Part shown: positions 46,450-56,113 of the stretch, in pieces | Layout: every line of letters starts with the position of its first letter | Position numbering within the stretch: the first letter of the stretch is position 1 | From: Burkholderia cepacia | Lineage (GTDB): Bacteria; Pseudomonadota; Gammaproteobacteria; Burkholderiales; Burkholderiaceae | NCBI RefSeq assembly: GCF_001718835.1 | Contig: NZ_CP013442.1 | Location: 248,001 to 312,000, forward strand | Direction: 5' to 3' | Length of the DNA stretch: 64,000 bases | Notes under the pieces: model-generated | Databases searched by the model: none | Seen by the model: the letters and a program-made list of their open reading frames with translations, nothing else | What the model was told of the DNA's origin: nothing | Made by a program: the position numbers and the translations under genes

Positions 46450-47193
46450 ATGACCGCAGTTTTCGTGTTGCACCGGGCCGACGGCACGGCTGACACAACC
46501 AATGCAACCGCCTTCCGCACGCAGGCGTTCGGCGAGCGCGATCCTTTCGCGCGACATCGCGAGATCGCGTGGGAAGGCCCCGACGCGATGGCCGCCGGAC
46601 GTATCCGTTTCGTTGGCAAGCTCGACGTCCCGAGTTATCCGCACATCGAAACCGTCGTCGTCGTCCAGGGCGAGCTGACGCTCGAAGCGGCCGGCGCCGC
46701 ACCGCTGGTGCTCGGCCCGGGGCAAGGCGCCGTCATCGGCGGCGGCACCGCACTGCGCATCGCCGCGCAAGCGCGCGTGCTCGTCATGTTCTGCGCGGCA
46801 GCGTGCGCGCAACCGACGAAACACGGCCTCTTCGAGCTGCGCGCCGACGCGGACTTCAAGCCGTCCGCCACGCTGCCGGCCGAGGTGCTGCTCGGCCCCG
46901 CGCCGCAATGCCGCAGCGACAACGTGTTCACCGACGACGGCGCCGGATGCTGCGCGGGTACCTGGGATTCGACGCCTTATCACCGGATCGTCCGGCCGCA
47001 TCGCGCGAACGAGTTCATGTTCCTGCTGGACGGCGGCGTCCGGTTCGCGGCGCCCGACGGCAGCGCGCAGTCGCTCGGTACCGGCGATGCGCTGTTCGTG
47101 CCGCGCGGCGCGTCGATCGGGTGGGAAAGCAGCGAACGCGTGGCGAAGTTCTACGTCGTGCAAAACGTCCGCGTATCAACCGAACGAGACTGA
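46450..47193 (+). CDS. Bicupin-domain protein
   Basis: 247 residues, two cupin barrels. Barrel 1 contains IETVVVVQGELTLEAAGAAP and GPGQGAVIGGGTAL; barrel 2 contains YHRIVRPHRANEFMFLLDGG and DGSAQSLGTGDALFVPRGAS. The His-x-n-Glu metal pattern is only partly kept in barrel 2 (HRANEFMFL). Such proteins beside FAD amine oxidases are often annotated as cupin domain-containing regulators or isomerases. Its stop is two bases before the next ATG. Confidence 0.8.
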   Translation: MTAVFVLHRADGTADTTNATAFRTQAFGERDPFARHREIAWEGPDAMAAGRIRFVGKLDVPSYPHIETVVVVQGELTLEAAGAAPLVLGPGQGAVIGGGTALRIAAQARVLVMFCAAACAQPTKHGLFELRADADFKPSATLPAEVLLGPAPQCRSDNVFTDDGAGCCAGTWDSTPYHRIVRPHRANEFMFLLDGGVRFAAPDGSAQSLGTGDALFVPRGASIGWESSERVAKFYVVQNVRVSTERD

Positions 47194-47195
47194 GC

Positions 47196-48521
47196 ATGTC
47201 CCCTCCGCTGCGCCATATCGAAACCTTGTCCACGCCGCCGGCCGCGGCCGACGTCGTCGTGATCGGCGGTGGCATCATCGGCGTCTTCACCGCCTACTAT
47301 CTGGCCCGCCGCGGCATATCGGTCGCGCTCGTCGAGAAAGGGCGCATCGGCGCCGAGCAGTCGAGCCGCAACTGGGGCTGGTGTCGCCAGCAGAACCGCG
47401 ATGCGCGCGAGTTGCCGATGGCGAGCAAGAGCATCGATCTGTGGGAACGATTCGCCGCCGAATCCGGGGAGGACACGGGCTTTCATCGCTGCGGGCTGCT
47501 GTATCTCAGCAACGACGAGGCCGAGCTGTCGCGCTGGGCCAGCTGGGGCGAATTCGCGAAGACCGCCGGTGTGACCACGTACATGCTCGACAGCAAGCAG
47601 GCCGCCGAGCGCGGACGGGCAACCGGGCGGCAATGGAAGGGCGGCGTGTTCTCGCCGACCGACGGCACGGCCGATCCGGGCAAGGCCGCGCCGGCCGTGG
47701 CCGCCGCGCTGATCAAGCTGGGCGGCAGTGTCCACCAGCACTGCGCGGCGCGCGGCATCGAGCTCGAAGCCGGCCGTGTCGCGGGCGTCGTCACCGAAGC
47801 CGGCGTCATCAAGACCCGAACGGTCGTGATGGCCGGCGGTGCATGGGCGTCGTCGTTCTGCCGCCAGCTCGGCATCCGGTTTCCGCAGGCGTCGATCCGT
47901 CAGTCGATCCTGAGCGTGTCGCCCGTCGACACGCCGCTGCCGGATGCGATGTACACGTCCGGCGTGTCCATCACGCGCCGCTGCGACGGACGCTACGCAT
48001 TGGCGATCAGCGGCCGCGCGCGCGTGGACCTGACGCCGCAGTTCCTGCGCTTCGCGCCGCAATTCGTGCCGATGTTCGCGAAACGCTGGCGCAACCTGCT
48101 GCCGGGCGGCCTCGAAGGCGTGCGCGGCGGTCATGAAACGTTGAAGCGCTGGCGCCTCGACGCGCCGACGCCGATGGAAGCCGTACGCATTCTCGATCCG
48201 AAGCCCGACATGCCGACCGTCGCCGAAACGTACCGCCGCGCGTCCGAACTGTTGCCCGAACTGCGCGAAGCGAAGATCACGCACGCGTGGGCCGGCTTCG
48301 TCGACAGCACGCCGGACGGCGTGCCGGGCATCGGCGAAGTGCCGGGCGTACCGGGGCTGATCCTCGCGGCGGGGTTTTCGGGGCACGGCTTCGGGATCGG
48401 CCCGGGCGCCGGGCACTTGATCGCCGATCTTGCCACGGGCGCGCAACCGATCGTGGACCCGACGCCGTACCGGCCCGGCCGGTTCAGCGAGTCCGCATGG
48501 GGCAAGGTCGCGGATTTCTAG
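47196..48521 (+). CDS. FAD-dependent amino-acid/amine oxidoreductase (DAO family)
   Basis: 441 residues. The FAD site is ADVVVIGGGIIGVFTAYYLA, followed by EQSSRNWGWCRQQNRDAREL. The SRNWGWCRQQ block is typical of sarcosine/D-amino-acid-like oxidases in catabolic clusters. The C-terminal LAAGFSGHGFGIGPGAGHLI is the second FAD motif. It is a distant paralogue of the enzyme at 44625. It is tightly linked to the cupin gene (2-nt gap) and followed by an aldehyde dehydrogenase, so it probably yields an aldehyde which that enzyme oxidises. Confidence 0.9.
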   Translation: MSPPLRHIETLSTPPAAADVVVIGGGIIGVFTAYYLARRGISVALVEKGRIGAEQSSRNWGWCRQQNRDARELPMASKSIDLWERFAAESGEDTGFHRCGLLYLSNDEAELSRWASWGEFAKTAGVTTYMLDSKQAAERGRATGRQWKGGVFSPTDGTADPGKAAPAVAAALIKLGGSVHQHCAARGIELEAGRVAGVVTEAGVIKTRTVVMAGGAWASSFCRQLGIRFPQASIRQSILSVSPVDTPLPDAMYTSGVSITRRCDGRYALAISGRARVDLTPQFLRFAPQFVPMFAKRWRNLLPGGLEGVRGGHETLKRWRLDAPTPMEAVRILDPKPDMPTVAETYRRASELLPELREAKITHAWAGFVDSTPDGVPGIGEVPGVPGLILAAGFSGHGFGIGPGAGHLIADLATGAQPIVDPTPYRPGRFSESAWGKVADF

Positions 48522-48569
48522 TTCGAGGCCGTCTCGCGGCGCCTGGTATCGACTCAAGGACACGCTGCA

Positions 48570-50039
48570 ATGCATTCACCCATCGATTCACCGGTTCGTC
48601 ACCTGATGGCAGCCGGAAGGCTGGATCGCTTTTTCATCGACGGCGACTGGGTGTGGCCCGACGGCGCCGAGCGATTCGCGGTCGTCAGCCCGTCCACCGA
48701 GGACACGCTGTGCGAGATCCCGCTCGGCGGCGCGCGCGACGCCGACCGCGCGGTGCAGGCCGCGCGCAATGCGTTCGAACGCTGGTCCGCGACGTCGCCG
48801 CAAGAACGCGCGGCGCTGCTCGACCGTGTGCACGCGTTGATGCTGGAGCGCGCCGAGTTGTTCGCCACGGCACTCGCGCTGGAAATGGGCGCGCCGATCG
48901 GCTATGCCCGCGGCGCGCACGTGCCGCTCGCGGCCGAACATATTCGCGTCGCGCGAGACAATCTGGCCAGTTATCCGTTCCGGAAACGGCGCGGGACAAC
49001 CGCGATCGTGCGTGAGCCGATCGGCGTGTGCGCGCTGATCACGCCGTGGAACTGGCCGATCTACCAGATCACCGCGAAGGTCGGGCCGGCGCTCGCGGCA
49101 GGCTGCACGGTGGTGCTGAAGCCGAGCGAATTGTCGCCGCTCAGCGCGCTGCTGTTCGCGGAGGTGGTCGCCGATGCGGGCGTGCCTGCCGGCGTATTCA
49201 ATCTCGTGAGCGGCAGTGGAACGGAAGTGGGCGCGTCGCTCGCGTCGCACCCGGAGGTCGACATGGTGTCGATCACCGGATCGACGCGCGCCGGCGTGCT
49301 CGTCGCGCAGGCGGCGGCGACGACCGTCAAGCGCGTCGCGCAGGAGCTCGGCGGCAAGTCGCCGAATATCGTGTTGCCGGATGCGGACCTGTCGCGTGCG
49401 ATCCCGCCGGGCGTCGCCGCCGCGTTCCGCAACATGGGGCAATCGTGCAGCGCGCCGACCCGCATGATCGTGCCGCGCAGCGTCCTGGGCCGCGTCGAGG
49501 AGCTGGCCGTCGCGGCCATGGAGCGGATGGTGGTCGGCGATCCGTTCGACGAGGCCACGACGCACGGCCCGCTGGCCAATCGCGCGCAGTTCGGGCGGGT
49601 CGCGCAGATGATCGACGTGGGCATCGACGAACGCGCGAAGCTGATCGCCGGCGGCTCCGGCCGGCCGGCGGGTCTCGGCCGCGGCTTTTATGCGCGGCCG
49701 ACGATCTTCTCCGAGGTGCGCACCGACATGGCGATCGCGCAGCAGGAGATCTTCGGCCCGGTGCTCGCGATCCTGCCTTATGACACCGTCGACGAAGCGG
49801 TCGCGATCGCGAACGATACGGTCTACGGGCTCGGCGCGCACGTGCAGGGCACCGACAAGGAACGCGTACGCGCGGTGGCCGCCCGCATCCGCGCGGGGCA
49901 GGTGCATCTGAACTACCCGGCATGGGACCCGCAGGCGCCGTTCGGCGGGTACAAGCAGTCGGGCAACGGCCGCGAGTACGGGATCGAAGGGATGGAGGAA
50001 TACATGGAGATCAAGTCGATCGTCGGCTTTTACGACTGA
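48570..50039 (+). CDS. Aldehyde dehydrogenase
   Basis: 489-residue NAD(P)-dependent ALDH. It has ITPWNWPIYQITAKVGPALA, the nucleotide-binding SITGSTRAGVLVAQ, general-base Glu in AQELGGKSPNIVLP and the catalytic Cys in MGQSCSAPTRMIVP. The end (DPQAPFGGYKQSGNGREYG) is typical. It differs from the SSADH at 31833, so the two act on different aldehydes. It is 48 nt after the FAD oxidoreductase and 35 nt before the amidohydrolase. Confidence 0.93.
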   Translation: MHSPIDSPVRHLMAAGRLDRFFIDGDWVWPDGAERFAVVSPSTEDTLCEIPLGGARDADRAVQAARNAFERWSATSPQERAALLDRVHALMLERAELFATALALEMGAPIGYARGAHVPLAAEHIRVARDNLASYPFRKRRGTTAIVREPIGVCALITPWNWPIYQITAKVGPALAAGCTVVLKPSELSPLSALLFAEVVADAGVPAGVFNLVSGSGTEVGASLASHPEVDMVSITGSTRAGVLVAQAAATTVKRVAQELGGKSPNIVLPDADLSRAIPPGVAAAFRNMGQSCSAPTRMIVPRSVLGRVEELAVAAMERMVVGDPFDEATTHGPLANRAQFGRVAQMIDVGIDERAKLIAGGSGRPAGLGRGFYARPTIFSEVRTDMAIAQQEIFGPVLAILPYDTVDEAVAIANDTVYGLGAHVQGTDKERVRAVAARIRAGQVHLNYPAWDPQAPFGGYKQSGNGREYGIEGMEEYMEIKSIVGFYD

Positions 50040-50074
50040 CGCAGCCGCTGCGCGCGAACGCGGCGCAGTACAGA

Positions 50075-51307
50075 ATGGAAGCCGTCTACTTTCCGAAGGT
50101 GCCGAAATTGGACTACCCCGACATCCCCGAGACGTCTCTGAAAGCACATTACGCACACTGGGCGGCCTTGCGCCGCGACCTGCATGCGCATCCCGAGTTG
50201 CGATTCGAAGAACACCGGACGGCCGACGTCGTCGCCCGCGAGCTCGAGGCGCTCGGCTATGCGGTGTCGCGCGGGCTGGGCGGCACGGGCGTCGTCGCGA
50301 GCCTGCCCGGCGCGGACCCCGGGCGCGGAATCGTGCTCCGTGCGGATCTGGATGCGTTGCCGATCCACGAAGCCAACGACTTCGCGCATGCATCGTGCAC
50401 GCACGGGATCATGCATGCGTGCGGCCATGACGGCCATACCGTGATGTTGCTCGGCGCCGCACGCATGCTGAAGGAACTGCCGCAGTTGCCCGGCACCGTC
50501 CATTTCGTGTTTCAGCCGGGCGAAGAGGGCGGCGCGGGCGCGCGCAGGATGATCGACGACGGGCTGTTCGAGCAATACCCGACGGAAGCGGTATTCGGCA
50601 TGCACAACTGGCCCGGATTGCCGGCCGGGCATTTCGGGTTGCGCACGGGCCCGATCATGGCCGCGGGTTCGCGCTTCAGGATCACGGTGACGGGCAAGGG
50701 CGCGCACGCGGCGCAGCCGCATCTGGGTATCGATCCGGTGCCGCTCGCGTGCTCGATGGTGCTGCAGTGTCAGACCATCGCCGCGCGGCACAAGGACCCC
50801 GTCGACCCGGCGGTCATTTCCGTCTGCATGTTCCATGCGGGCACGACGGACAACGTGATTCCGGACACCGCCGAGCTGCGCGGCACGATCCGCACGCTGT
50901 CGTCGGCGCTGCAGCAGAAGCTGCAGCGCGACGTCCAGCTCATGTGCGAGGGGCTGGCCCGCGCCCATGGCGCGCAGGTCGACGTGGCGTTTTTTCAGTA
51001 CTACCCGGCGACGGTCAACACGCCGGCGGAGACGGCGCTGTGCGAAGCGGTGATTCGCGACACGTTCGGCGACGCGCATGTCGGCCGCGACGTGCCGCCG
51101 AACATGACGTCCGAAGACTTCGGCTTCATGCTGGAGGAGCGGCCGGGCGCTTATGTGCTGATCGGCAATGCGCAGGACGGCGCGGCCTCACCGGCGCTGC
51201 ATCACCCGAAATACGACTTCAACGACGACATCATTCCGGCCGGCGTCCGGTATTGGGTTGCCCTGGCACAGGCTTACTTCAGGCGTTCATCGGGAACGCG
51301 TGCCTGA
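50075..51307 (+). CDS. M20-family amidohydrolase (hippurate/IAA-amino-acid hydrolase type)
   Basis: 410-residue metallohydrolase that cleaves N-acyl amino acids. Metal ligands are in VLRADLDALPIHEAN, MHACGHDGHTVMLLGAA and FQPGEEGGAGARRMIDDGLF. The dimerisation domain has FRITVTGKGAHAAQPHLGID and the late His is in EDFGFMLEERPGAYV. It is the last gene of the catabolic run and may split an imported conjugate into an acid and an amino acid. Its last 34 bases overlap the convergent Fe-S subunit gene. Confidence 0.92.
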   Translation: MEAVYFPKVPKLDYPDIPETSLKAHYAHWAALRRDLHAHPELRFEEHRTADVVARELEALGYAVSRGLGGTGVVASLPGADPGRGIVLRADLDALPIHEANDFAHASCTHGIMHACGHDGHTVMLLGAARMLKELPQLPGTVHFVFQPGEEGGAGARRMIDDGLFEQYPTEAVFGMHNWPGLPAGHFGLRTGPIMAAGSRFRITVTGKGAHAAQPHLGIDPVPLACSMVLQCQTIAARHKDPVDPAVISVCMFHAGTTDNVIPDTAELRGTIRTLSSALQQKLQRDVQLMCEGLARAHGAQVDVAFFQYYPATVNTPAETALCEAVIRDTFGDAHVGRDVPPNMTSEDFGFMLEERPGAYVLIGNAQDGAASPALHHPKYDFNDDIIPAGVRYWVALAQAYFRRSSGTRA

Positions 51308-52218
51308 CGCCCATCGCGTCGTGACGCCGGAGCGCATACGGTGTCCGGCGAACTCGGCACTGTCGAGTGGGCCGAGCGGCTCTGACCGAGCCTGATCTCG
51401 CCCAGGTACGCGCTGTCGCCCAATTCGCACTCGCGCCAAGCGTTGCCGAGGGCATGTCGGATTTTGACTCGGTAAAGGCCGCTGCCCTTGGCCAGGCCGT
51501 CGAACCGGAAATCGCCGAAGCCGTCCGAGACGGTTTCGGCAACCTGCAGATTACCTGCATATAAGGCGACGGCCGCATCCGTGACACACTCGACCACGTT
51601 TCCTGCCTGGACGCTGACACTTCCGCCGACGAAGCACGTTTCCCAGCGCTCAAGGCCGCTATACCACACGCGGGGCTTCGTGCCCAGGTTGGGTCGCAAT
51701 ACCTTGAGTCCCTCGCGCCGGGCCTTCTCGGCCATCGCCGCGTCATCGAGCTTGACCGTCTCGAAGACATCGGTGGGGCACGACTGCTGACAACGCGGGC
51801 GGGACCAACCCTGGTCGAGCAAATGAGCATCGAAGATCCAGATCTGGGGCAGCTGCAGTTCTTCGTTCCAGACGATCGCCTTGTAGGGGCACGCCTTCAC
51901 GATGTCTTTTCGGCCTCGCGCCTTGTCCGGATCGATGATGACGATGCCGTCGGCGCGCTTGCGAATGGCGCTACCGCCCACCCGCATGCAGGGCGCGTCG
52001 TCGCAGTGGTTGCACATGACCGGCAGATAAGTGGTCTCGATCATGTGCGAATCACCCTGTACACGACGCAAGATGCGGATGGGGCTCTCGGCGCTGGCCG
52101 CGGCGGGTGCCGCGTAACCGGGGAAGTCATTGCCGACGTGCTCGTCACGCGCGGCGATCACGCAGTTCTGGCAGTTTTCGCAACGGCCGACCTTGATAAT
52201 CAGGTTCCACTTGCTCAT
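51274..52218 (-). CDS. Fe-S (beta) subunit of a pyrogallol-transhydroxylase-like molybdoenzyme
   Basis: 314 residues from the ATG at 52218. It has ferredoxin-type clusters: GRCENCQNCVIAARDEHVG, VMCNHCDDAPCMRVGG, KACPYKAIVW and RCQQSCPTDVF, enough for three [4Fe-4S] sites as in the small subunit of pyrogallol-phloroglucinol transhydroxylase. The C-terminal ~90 residues (VVECVTDAAVALYAGNLQVA, then DGFGDFRFDGL) form a Cna-type beta barrel, also known from that subunit. The last ~30 residues are poorly ordered and overlap the amidohydrolase gene. It lies 10 nt after the large subunit and conducts electrons or stabilises the complex. Confidence 0.88.
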   Translation of the reverse strand: MSKWNLIIKVGRCENCQNCVIAARDEHVGNDFPGYAAPAAASAESPIRILRRVQGDSHMIETTYLPVMCNHCDDAPCMRVGGSAIRKRADGIVIIDPDKARGRKDIVKACPYKAIVWNEELQLPQIWIFDAHLLDQGWSRPRCQQSCPTDVFETVKLDDAAMAEKARREGLKVLRPNLGTKPRVWYSGLERWETCFVGGSVSVQAGNVVECVTDAAVALYAGNLQVAETVSDGFGDFRFDGLAKGSGLYRVKIRHALGNAWRECELGDSAYLGEIRLGQSRSAHSTVPSSPDTVCAPASRRDGRQARVPDERLK

Positions 52219-52228
52219 CTGAAATTCC

Positions 52229-55207
52229 TCACGCTGCGCGACCGAGCATGAACGCCTCGGCACCGCGCCATTTCTCGACCTGCACCAGGCAGGAGTTCGG
52301 GCTCATGCTGCTGGTGCCGGAGGTCTGCGGCCGGTCGGGGGTCAGCATGTTCATGCAACCGCCAATCTCGACTTGCTCGCCATCGATTTCGATCAGCTGA
52401 AATTCAGCGCTCGCCTCGTACGATTTCACCACGCCAGCGTTCACCAGGGGCGAGACATCGGCCGCACAGATCACGGCGCCGCGGTCGTTGTGTACTTTGA
52501 CGAGATCGCGATGCGCAATGCGTCGAATGGCGGCGTCAGCCGGATTGAGCCTCAGGAGCCAGAACCGGTGCCCCGCGATCAGCGCGCGATGATCGTCGAT
52601 GCCGTTCACTGCAGAATTTTTCCCGTCGCAATGGGTATGAAAGCTGTAGCGGCTGTGGGTGGCGATCAACTGCAGCGGGTAGCGACGAGCCAGGTCCGAG
52701 CGCAGACCCTCCCAGGAGGGGATATATCGGTTGAGCGGTGGCCGGTCGGGATTGTCCGCAGTGTGTCGCTTCAGCAACTCGGGCACGAACTCCAGCTTGC
52801 CGCTCGGCGTCTGCAGCCCCCTGCCGAACCGTTCCGAGAACTGTGACGGCAGCGGATGAGGTTCCGGCAGGTCCTTCTTCCTGTCTTGCGCATACCAACG
52901 CATGTCCACGGGATGACGCAGCTCGGGCTTTTCGGGCGGCACGACGAAATAGCCCTTGCGGCAAAATTCGCGCCACGAAATGTGATCGGGCAGATCCGAC
53001 GAGTCGAAGACGCGCTTGACCCAGTCAAGATCGCCACAGCCTTCGGTGAAAACGCCACCCAGGCCCAACCGGGTCAGGATGGCAGTGAAAATGTCGTAGT
53101 CGGAGCGGGACTCGCCCAAGGGTTCGATGCACTTGTGCTGCAGCGTCAGCATGCGATGGTTGACCGTGCCATACCCATGGTGGGCGTAGCCACCCGAATT
53201 CGCCCATTCCCCAATGTCCCAACGCTCCAGCGAAGTGCACGCGGGCAGGATGATGTCGGCGAACTGGGCTTCGCCTTCCATCCAGATCGACTGATTGACG
53301 ACGAACTCGATGCTCGAGTGCCGGTAGGCCTCCGTCCAGCGTCCGGAATTCGTCACGGTACTGAACGCGGATCCGCCGTAGCGATAGATCATGTGGATCG
53401 GCGAATAGCCGGGCATCGGATAGGTGAACGGCGCAAACTGGGCTTCCTGGGACATGCCGTCCCAGAGATAACCGGTGGCGTGACCGTTGAGAATCGCCTC
53501 GGGCATCTGCTGTCGCGGCACCATCTGCTTGACGGGATTCATGGTCAGGATATGCGGCATGCGCTGGTAGTTGTCCACCGCATTGGCGGTCCACGCCAGG
53601 TCGCCTGAAATGCCGCCGTCCGCGTAGCCAGGGAAGTAGAACTGGAGATCGTGCGGGACGCCGATTTCGAGGCAGCCGAAATTCACCCCCGGCTTGCCCC
53701 AGCCCTGCATGGACATCATCATGATCATGCAGCGCGCCCATTGCGCCCCGGTCGCCCCGCGGCCCGCGCCACCGAATCCCGCGCCGGTCATCCCGACGGC
53801 GAGATGAACCTTTTTCTTGCCCCATAGGCGGGCAAGTGCGCGGGCATCCTTGGCCGGCACGCCGGTCTCGCGCTCCTGCCACTCGGGAGTCTTGGGGGTA
53901 CCGTCGGATTCGCCCAGAAGGTAGGCTTTCCAATCGTCGAAACCGGTCGTCCGCGTCGCGACGTAATCCTTGTCGTAAAGGCCCTCCACGGTCCAGACGT
54001 ACATGATGGCGGTAGCCAGGGCGGCATCGGTTTGCGGCCGGATCGGGATCCAGCGGCCGCCCAGCAGCTGTGTGGTGGGATTGCAGTGCGGGTCGATGTG
54101 AACGAACTCGATGCCGAGCTCCTTGGCCCACAGGCGGCGTGGGGTTCCCTCGAATCCTGCGTAGGCCCCGTTGGTACTTTCGGGGTCGCAGGACCAGAAG
54201 ACGATCATTTCGGCTTCCTTGAGACCATCCTCGAGGCCGCCATAGCCGGAGGGCACGCCGACGCGCATCGAGTTGCCGAAATGATGCATGGCGCCCCAGT
54301 ACCAGCCTTCCCAACTGTCCGGATTCGCGGCGACCCGGGTGAAGCCGATCAGGTTGGCGAATCGCGTCAGCGCGCTGAGGTAGTAGCCGACGTTGCCCCA
54401 CTGGTGGTGGGACGACATCGGGAAAGTGATGGAACCGGGGCCGTGGACACGCTTCTGCCGGTTGATCTCCCTGGCGACGATGTCCAGGGCCTCGTCCCAG
54501 CTGATGCGCACATAGCCGGACTTGCCGCGGTTCTGCGGATTGCGCTCGCCGTCAGGGTCGAAGTCGACCCGTTTCATCGGGTGAAGGATGCGCTTGTCGG
54601 AGTAGACCAGCGACTTGAGGGTCAACGCGTGGGGCGCGACCAGTCCACGCCGTGGCGGGCTGAAGCGGCGTCCACGTGCCTCGATCACCCAACTTGACGC
54701 ATCCGTATCGTCCAGCTCGATGGGCGTCACGCGGACGATGCGGCCATCCTTGACGTAGACGAACAGGGGCCCGCCATTGGTACAGGTCGTGTAGCGTCGG
54801 GTGCCGTCGCGCATGGGCGTGCCCATCGTCAGGCCGACGGTGCGCATCATGTTCAGGGTTTGCATGAGCCAAACCAGCAGTTCGTCCTCGCCCTCGGTGA
54901 CCACCTTGAAGTTCTTGGCGGCGTGGACGATTTCGCCCTGGTCCGGGCTCGGGGAAAGGAACTTCAGGGCGGTGGCGACGTCCTTGAAGGCCATGCGCAC
55001 GTCGGGCCGCGGATGCTTGCCGGCGCGCGACCGGATACGGCCATTCCTGAACTCGATGGCGCGACCGATGCTTTGATCCATGAGCCCGATCCACGCGACG
55101 AGATTGCGCTCCTCGAGGCGATCGCGATAGGCGGGGAAGCGGCGCGCCGTCAGGTCCAGAACCTTGGGCAATGCAAAAAGAATGGTCTTGAGAGCCTGTC
55201 GTTTCAT
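52229..55207 (-). CDS. Molybdopterin (alpha) subunit, transhydroxylase-like, with N-terminal SCP2-like domain
   Basis: 992 residues from the ATG at 55207. Residues ~40-120 look like an SCP2-type lipid-binding domain (IEFRNGRIRSRAGKHPRPDV, then FKVVTEGEDELLVWLMQTLN). Residues ~135 on form a DMSO-reductase-family Mo-bisMGD protein: KSGYVRISWDEALDIVAREI, NPDSWEGWYWGAMHHFGNSM, VFWSCDPESTNG and EFVHIDPHCNPT. As in pyrogallol transhydroxylase there is no N-terminal Fe-S motif. Asp297-Ser298 in NPDSW align by eye with that enzyme's Asp and Mo-ligating Ser, and His267/268 with its active-site His. It probably hydroxylates an aromatic ring or moves a hydroxyl without O2. No Tat signal, so it is cytoplasmic. 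Confidence 0.87.
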   Translation of the reverse strand: MKRQALKTILFALPKVLDLTARRFPAYRDRLEERNLVAWIGLMDQSIGRAIEFRNGRIRSRAGKHPRPDVRMAFKDVATALKFLSPSPDQGEIVHAAKNFKVVTEGEDELLVWLMQTLNMMRTVGLTMGTPMRDGTRRYTTCTNGGPLFVYVKDGRIVRVTPIELDDTDASSWVIEARGRRFSPPRRGLVAPHALTLKSLVYSDKRILHPMKRVDFDPDGERNPQNRGKSGYVRISWDEALDIVAREINRQKRVHGPGSITFPMSSHHQWGNVGYYLSALTRFANLIGFTRVAANPDSWEGWYWGAMHHFGNSMRVGVPSGYGGLEDGLKEAEMIVFWSCDPESTNGAYAGFEGTPRRLWAKELGIEFVHIDPHCNPTTQLLGGRWIPIRPQTDAALATAIMYVWTVEGLYDKDYVATRTTGFDDWKAYLLGESDGTPKTPEWQERETGVPAKDARALARLWGKKKVHLAVGMTGAGFGGAGRGATGAQWARCMIMMMSMQGWGKPGVNFGCLEIGVPHDLQFYFPGYADGGISGDLAWTANAVDNYQRMPHILTMNPVKQMVPRQQMPEAILNGHATGYLWDGMSQEAQFAPFTYPMPGYSPIHMIYRYGGSAFSTVTNSGRWTEAYRHSSIEFVVNQSIWMEGEAQFADIILPACTSLERWDIGEWANSGGYAHHGYGTVNHRMLTLQHKCIEPLGESRSDYDIFTAILTRLGLGGVFTEGCGDLDWVKRVFDSSDLPDHISWREFCRKGYFVVPPEKPELRHPVDMRWYAQDRKKDLPEPHPLPSQFSERFGRGLQTPSGKLEFVPELLKRHTADNPDRPPLNRYIPSWEGLRSDLARRYPLQLIATHSRYSFHTHCDGKNSAVNGIDDHRALIAGHRFWLLRLNPADAAIRRIAHRDLVKVHNDRGAVICAADVSPLVNAGVVKSYEASAEFQLIEIDGEQVEIGGCMNMLTPDRPQTSGTSSMSPNSCLVQVEKWRGAEAFMLGRAA

Positions 55208-55261
55208 CGTTCGATCCAAAGTGTTGCTTCCATGCGGGGGGCTGGCATCGGGTCGCACCCG

Positions 55262-55999
55262 CTAGAACGTATAAGCGACGTTCAGGAAAACGTTGACGGG
55301 GTGGAGTCGGAGCGTCGATGTGGAAACGATCTGCGTCCCGGTCGCGGTCTGTCCGTATAACGTGAGGTGGGTCTTCACCGGCATGTAGCCGACGGAAGCT
55401 CCGACAGACCAATGTTTGGTCATCGCGTAACTCGCCCCGAGCTCGAACACCGGGTTCCACGATGAACTGAGTGTCGCGCGCGCCGAGCCACCCGGCCCAA
55501 AGCTGTCGGAGACGAACTGGCGATTGGTCGCCCGAACCTGGGTGAACCACGTGTAGTTGACGCCAAGCCCTACGTACGGACGGAATCTCGATGTGGCTGA
55601 AAACAGGTGATATCGAAGTTCGATGGCGGGCGGCATCGGCCTTGTCGTGCCGAGGGTGCCATACTTCTGCAACGTCCCGTCACCGACCAGATTGACTTTC
55701 AGTGGCAGTCCAAACAGCATGGCGACACCAACGTTGTCGGTCACGTAGTACTCGGTGGTGATTCCCATCGTATCCGTCGAGCTGGCATGCGCCCCGGTAC
55801 CCGCCATTTGCTGATTCACCGATACGCCGCCCACACTTTGCACCGTCAGGGGCGTCGCGTTGCCCTGCGGCGAGATGTGCAGCCATCCAACCGATGTAGT
55901 GATGCTTCCGGCCGTCTGCGCATCTGCATGGTCGGCAAGTGCAGCCGTGCAGATACAAGCCGCCACGCCTGCAAAATGCATCGTTCGCGTGAAATTCAT
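55262..55999 (-). CDS. OmpW-family outer-membrane protein
   Basis: 245 residues from the ATG at 55999. A signal peptide (MHFAGVAACICTAALADHAD, cleaved near ADAQ) exports it. The body is an eight-stranded beta-barrel of the OmpW type: ITTEYYVTDNVGVAMLFGLP, ELRYHLFSATSRFRPYVGLG and WSVGASVGYMPVKTHLTL, with a terminal Phe (VAYTF) as sorting signal. OmpW/AlkL proteins let hydrophobic molecules cross the outer membrane, which fits an operon for a hydrophobic aromatic. It lies between the ligase and molybdoenzyme genes. Confidence 0.9.
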   Translation of the reverse strand: MNFTRTMHFAGVAACICTAALADHADAQTAGSITTSVGWLHISPQGNATPLTVQSVGGVSVNQQMAGTGAHASSTDTMGITTEYYVTDNVGVAMLFGLPLKVNLVGDGTLQKYGTLGTTRPMPPAIELRYHLFSATSRFRPYVGLGVNYTWFTQVRATNRQFVSDSFGPGGSARATLSSSWNPVFELGASYAMTKHWSVGASVGYMPVKTHLTLYGQTATGTQIVSTSTLRLHPVNVFLNVAYTF

Positions 56000-56113
56000 T
56001 TTTGTCTCCTCTGTCCCGGTCCGATTCAGGAACTGCATATAATTTGGATACCTTATCGATCATGACGAGCCGCTCTCGGAATTTTTGTTGTCTCGGCTAG
56101 TCGCGCGCCTCCG

